Shown piece after piece: positions 63,216-64,000 of a DNA stretch of 64,000 nucleotides. Each line of letters opens with the position of its first letter. Position 1 is the first letter of the stretch. A program made the translations under genes and the position numbers. The DNA comes from Gemmatimonadota bacterium (lineage in GTDB: Bacteria > Gemmatimonadota > Gemmatimonadetes > Longimicrobiales > Gaopeijiaceae): contig JAJDTB010000027.1 of assembly GCA_022827345.1 (NCBI GenBank), positions 1-64,000 on the forward strand, written 5' to 3'. The notes under the pieces were generated by a model that was not told the DNA's origin, did no database searches, and worked only from the letters and a program-made list of their open reading frames with translations.

Positions 63216-64000
63216 ATGCCACCTTCGCTAAAGACGCGGACCCGTGCAGCGCTTCGCGACTTGGCTCTCGGCGCCTCGGTCGAGGTCTTGGCAGGTCAGG
63301 TCCCGCCGCCGAGAGCCCTCGCCAGCCACCTCCCGCGCGGATCTTCCATCTATGTGCCGTTCCCGCCCAAGGGCCGGTGGGCGGACACGGTCGTCGCCTG
63401 CGAACGGGTGCTGGCGGCTGGGATGGCGCCGGTGCCGCACCTGCCAGCGCGCTCGGTGCGGAGTTCGGGTCAACTCGACGACTGGCTCGCCGCACTGGTC
63501 GAGACCGGAGTGGTTTCCCTGATGCTGGTGGCCGGAGACCGCGACACGCCCGCAGGCCCGTACCCCGATACGCCGTCCCTGCTCGATTCCGGGCTGCTCG
63601 CCGGGCACGGTCTCCGGCGGCTGGGCGTCACCTCGTATCCGGAGGGGCACCCCCTCGTCGGCCAGGCCGATCTGGATGAAGCGCTCCGGCGCAAGACGGA
63701 ATACGCCCGGGCGACGGGTTCGGAGCTATGGATCGTGACCCAGTTCGTGTTCTCGCACTCTCCCGCGCTCGCCTGGCTGGCGCGGACGAGGGAGGCCGGA
63801 TGCACCCTGCCCGTCCGCATCGGCGTGCCGGGACCGGTCGCACTGAGCGCACTGGTCGGGTACGCTGTCCGCTCCGGCGTCGTGGCGTCCGCCCGGGCGT
63901 TGATGCGCAAGCCGGGCCTCGCACGCTTGGCGGGCAGTTGGTCACCGACCCCCGTTGCGTTGGCGCTCGCCCGGCACTTGGCCGCCTTGGAGAACACGCC
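63216..64000 (+). CDS. Methylenetetrahydrofolate reductase-like protein, cut by window end
   Basis: About 261 residues run open to the window edge. The pattern is that of MetF-like flavoproteins: SVEVLAGQVPPPRAL, YVPFPPKGRWADTVVACERVLAAGMAPVPHLPARSV, SLMLVAGDRDTPAGPYPDTPSLLDSGLLAGHGLRRLGVTSYPEGHP, ELWIVTQFVFSHSPALAWLARTREAGCTLPVRIGVPGP. ATG at 63216 is preceded in frame by GTG 63207, a possible start. MetF reduces methylene-THF to methyl-THF. Next to betaine-forming oxygenases it could handle one-carbon units from demethylation, an inference from context. Confidence 0.75.
   Translation, partial: MPPSLKTRTRAALRDLALGASVEVLAGQVPPPRALASHLPRGSSIYVPFPPKGRWADTVVACERVLAAGMAPVPHLPARSVRSSGQLDDWLAALVETGVVSLMLVAGDRDTPAGPYPDTPSLLDSGLLAGHGLRRLGVTSYPEGHPLVGQADLDEALRRKTEYARATGSELWIVTQFVFSHSPALAWLARTREAGCTLPVRIGVPGPVALSALVGYAVRSGVVASARALMRKPGLARLAGSWSPTPVALALARHLAALENT

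Overview
The window is high-GC bacterial chromosome dominated by genes for exported proteins: Sec, Tat and lipoprotein signals, a SusC/SusD pair, TolB- and NHL-like beta-propellers, LVIVD/FG-GAP proteins, DUF885, DUF1028, M14 and M28 peptidases and amidohydrolases. This mix, together with Bacteroidota-like outer-membrane uptake machinery in a high-GC genome, suggests an uncultured Gemmatimonadota or close relative. That is an inference from gene content; no rRNA or phylogenetic marker is present to prove it.

Region 1 (1-10.5 kb). The left edge is an odd G/C homopolymer stretch. A minus-strand run follows: queG, a Phd/VapC toxin-antitoxin pair, an N-acyl-D-amino-acid deacylase and an outer-membrane protein, joined by tiny overlaps. 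Then come a lipoprotein propeller, a membrane-anchored heptad-repeat coiled-coil protein, a class V aminotransferase and an exported M14 carboxypeptidase-like protein.

Region 2 (10.7-28.2 kb, minus strand). A small Cys-rich exported peptide is followed by a propeller lipoprotein and a CxxC thioredoxin-like lipoprotein. Upstream lie two tandem FG-GAP/LVIVD paralogues, an esterase lipoprotein and a very large TolB-propeller/amidohydrolase fusion. tRNA-Asn, a divergent YchF-like GTPase and a SusC/SusD uptake pair complete the block.

Region 3 (28.4-51.6 kb). This part holds exported catabolic or redox enzymes: a Tat-exported class V aminotransferase, an acetamidase/formamidase, an M28 peptidase, a PhoX-like protein, DUF1028, a Gfo/Idh/MocA oxidoreductase, an NAD-dependent epimerase and DUF885. 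It also has a STAS protein, a decayed VapBC locus, a two-gene membrane pair, RtcB, a dicarboxylate/amino-acid symporter, a tandem-Cache protein fused to an autotransporter-type barrel, a CBM9-like protein and a glycoside-hydrolase-like gene.

Region 4 (about 51.56 kb to the right edge). The glycoside-hydrolase-like gene is cut short and a tyrosine integrase lies right behind it, so an integrative element appears to have entered there. The region carries a winged-helix accessory protein, two IS110-superfamily elements with structured non-coding flanks, two tandem small outer-membrane barrel genes with duplicated leaders, a dispersed palindromic repeat, gene remnants and a PPOX flavoprotein. It ends with a divergent HD-oxygenase / gamma-butyrobetaine-hydroxylase pair resembling TmpB/TmpA (trimethylaminoethylphosphonate breakdown to glycine betaine and phosphate), followed by a MetF-like gene cut by the window end. 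The far end of the element is not visible.
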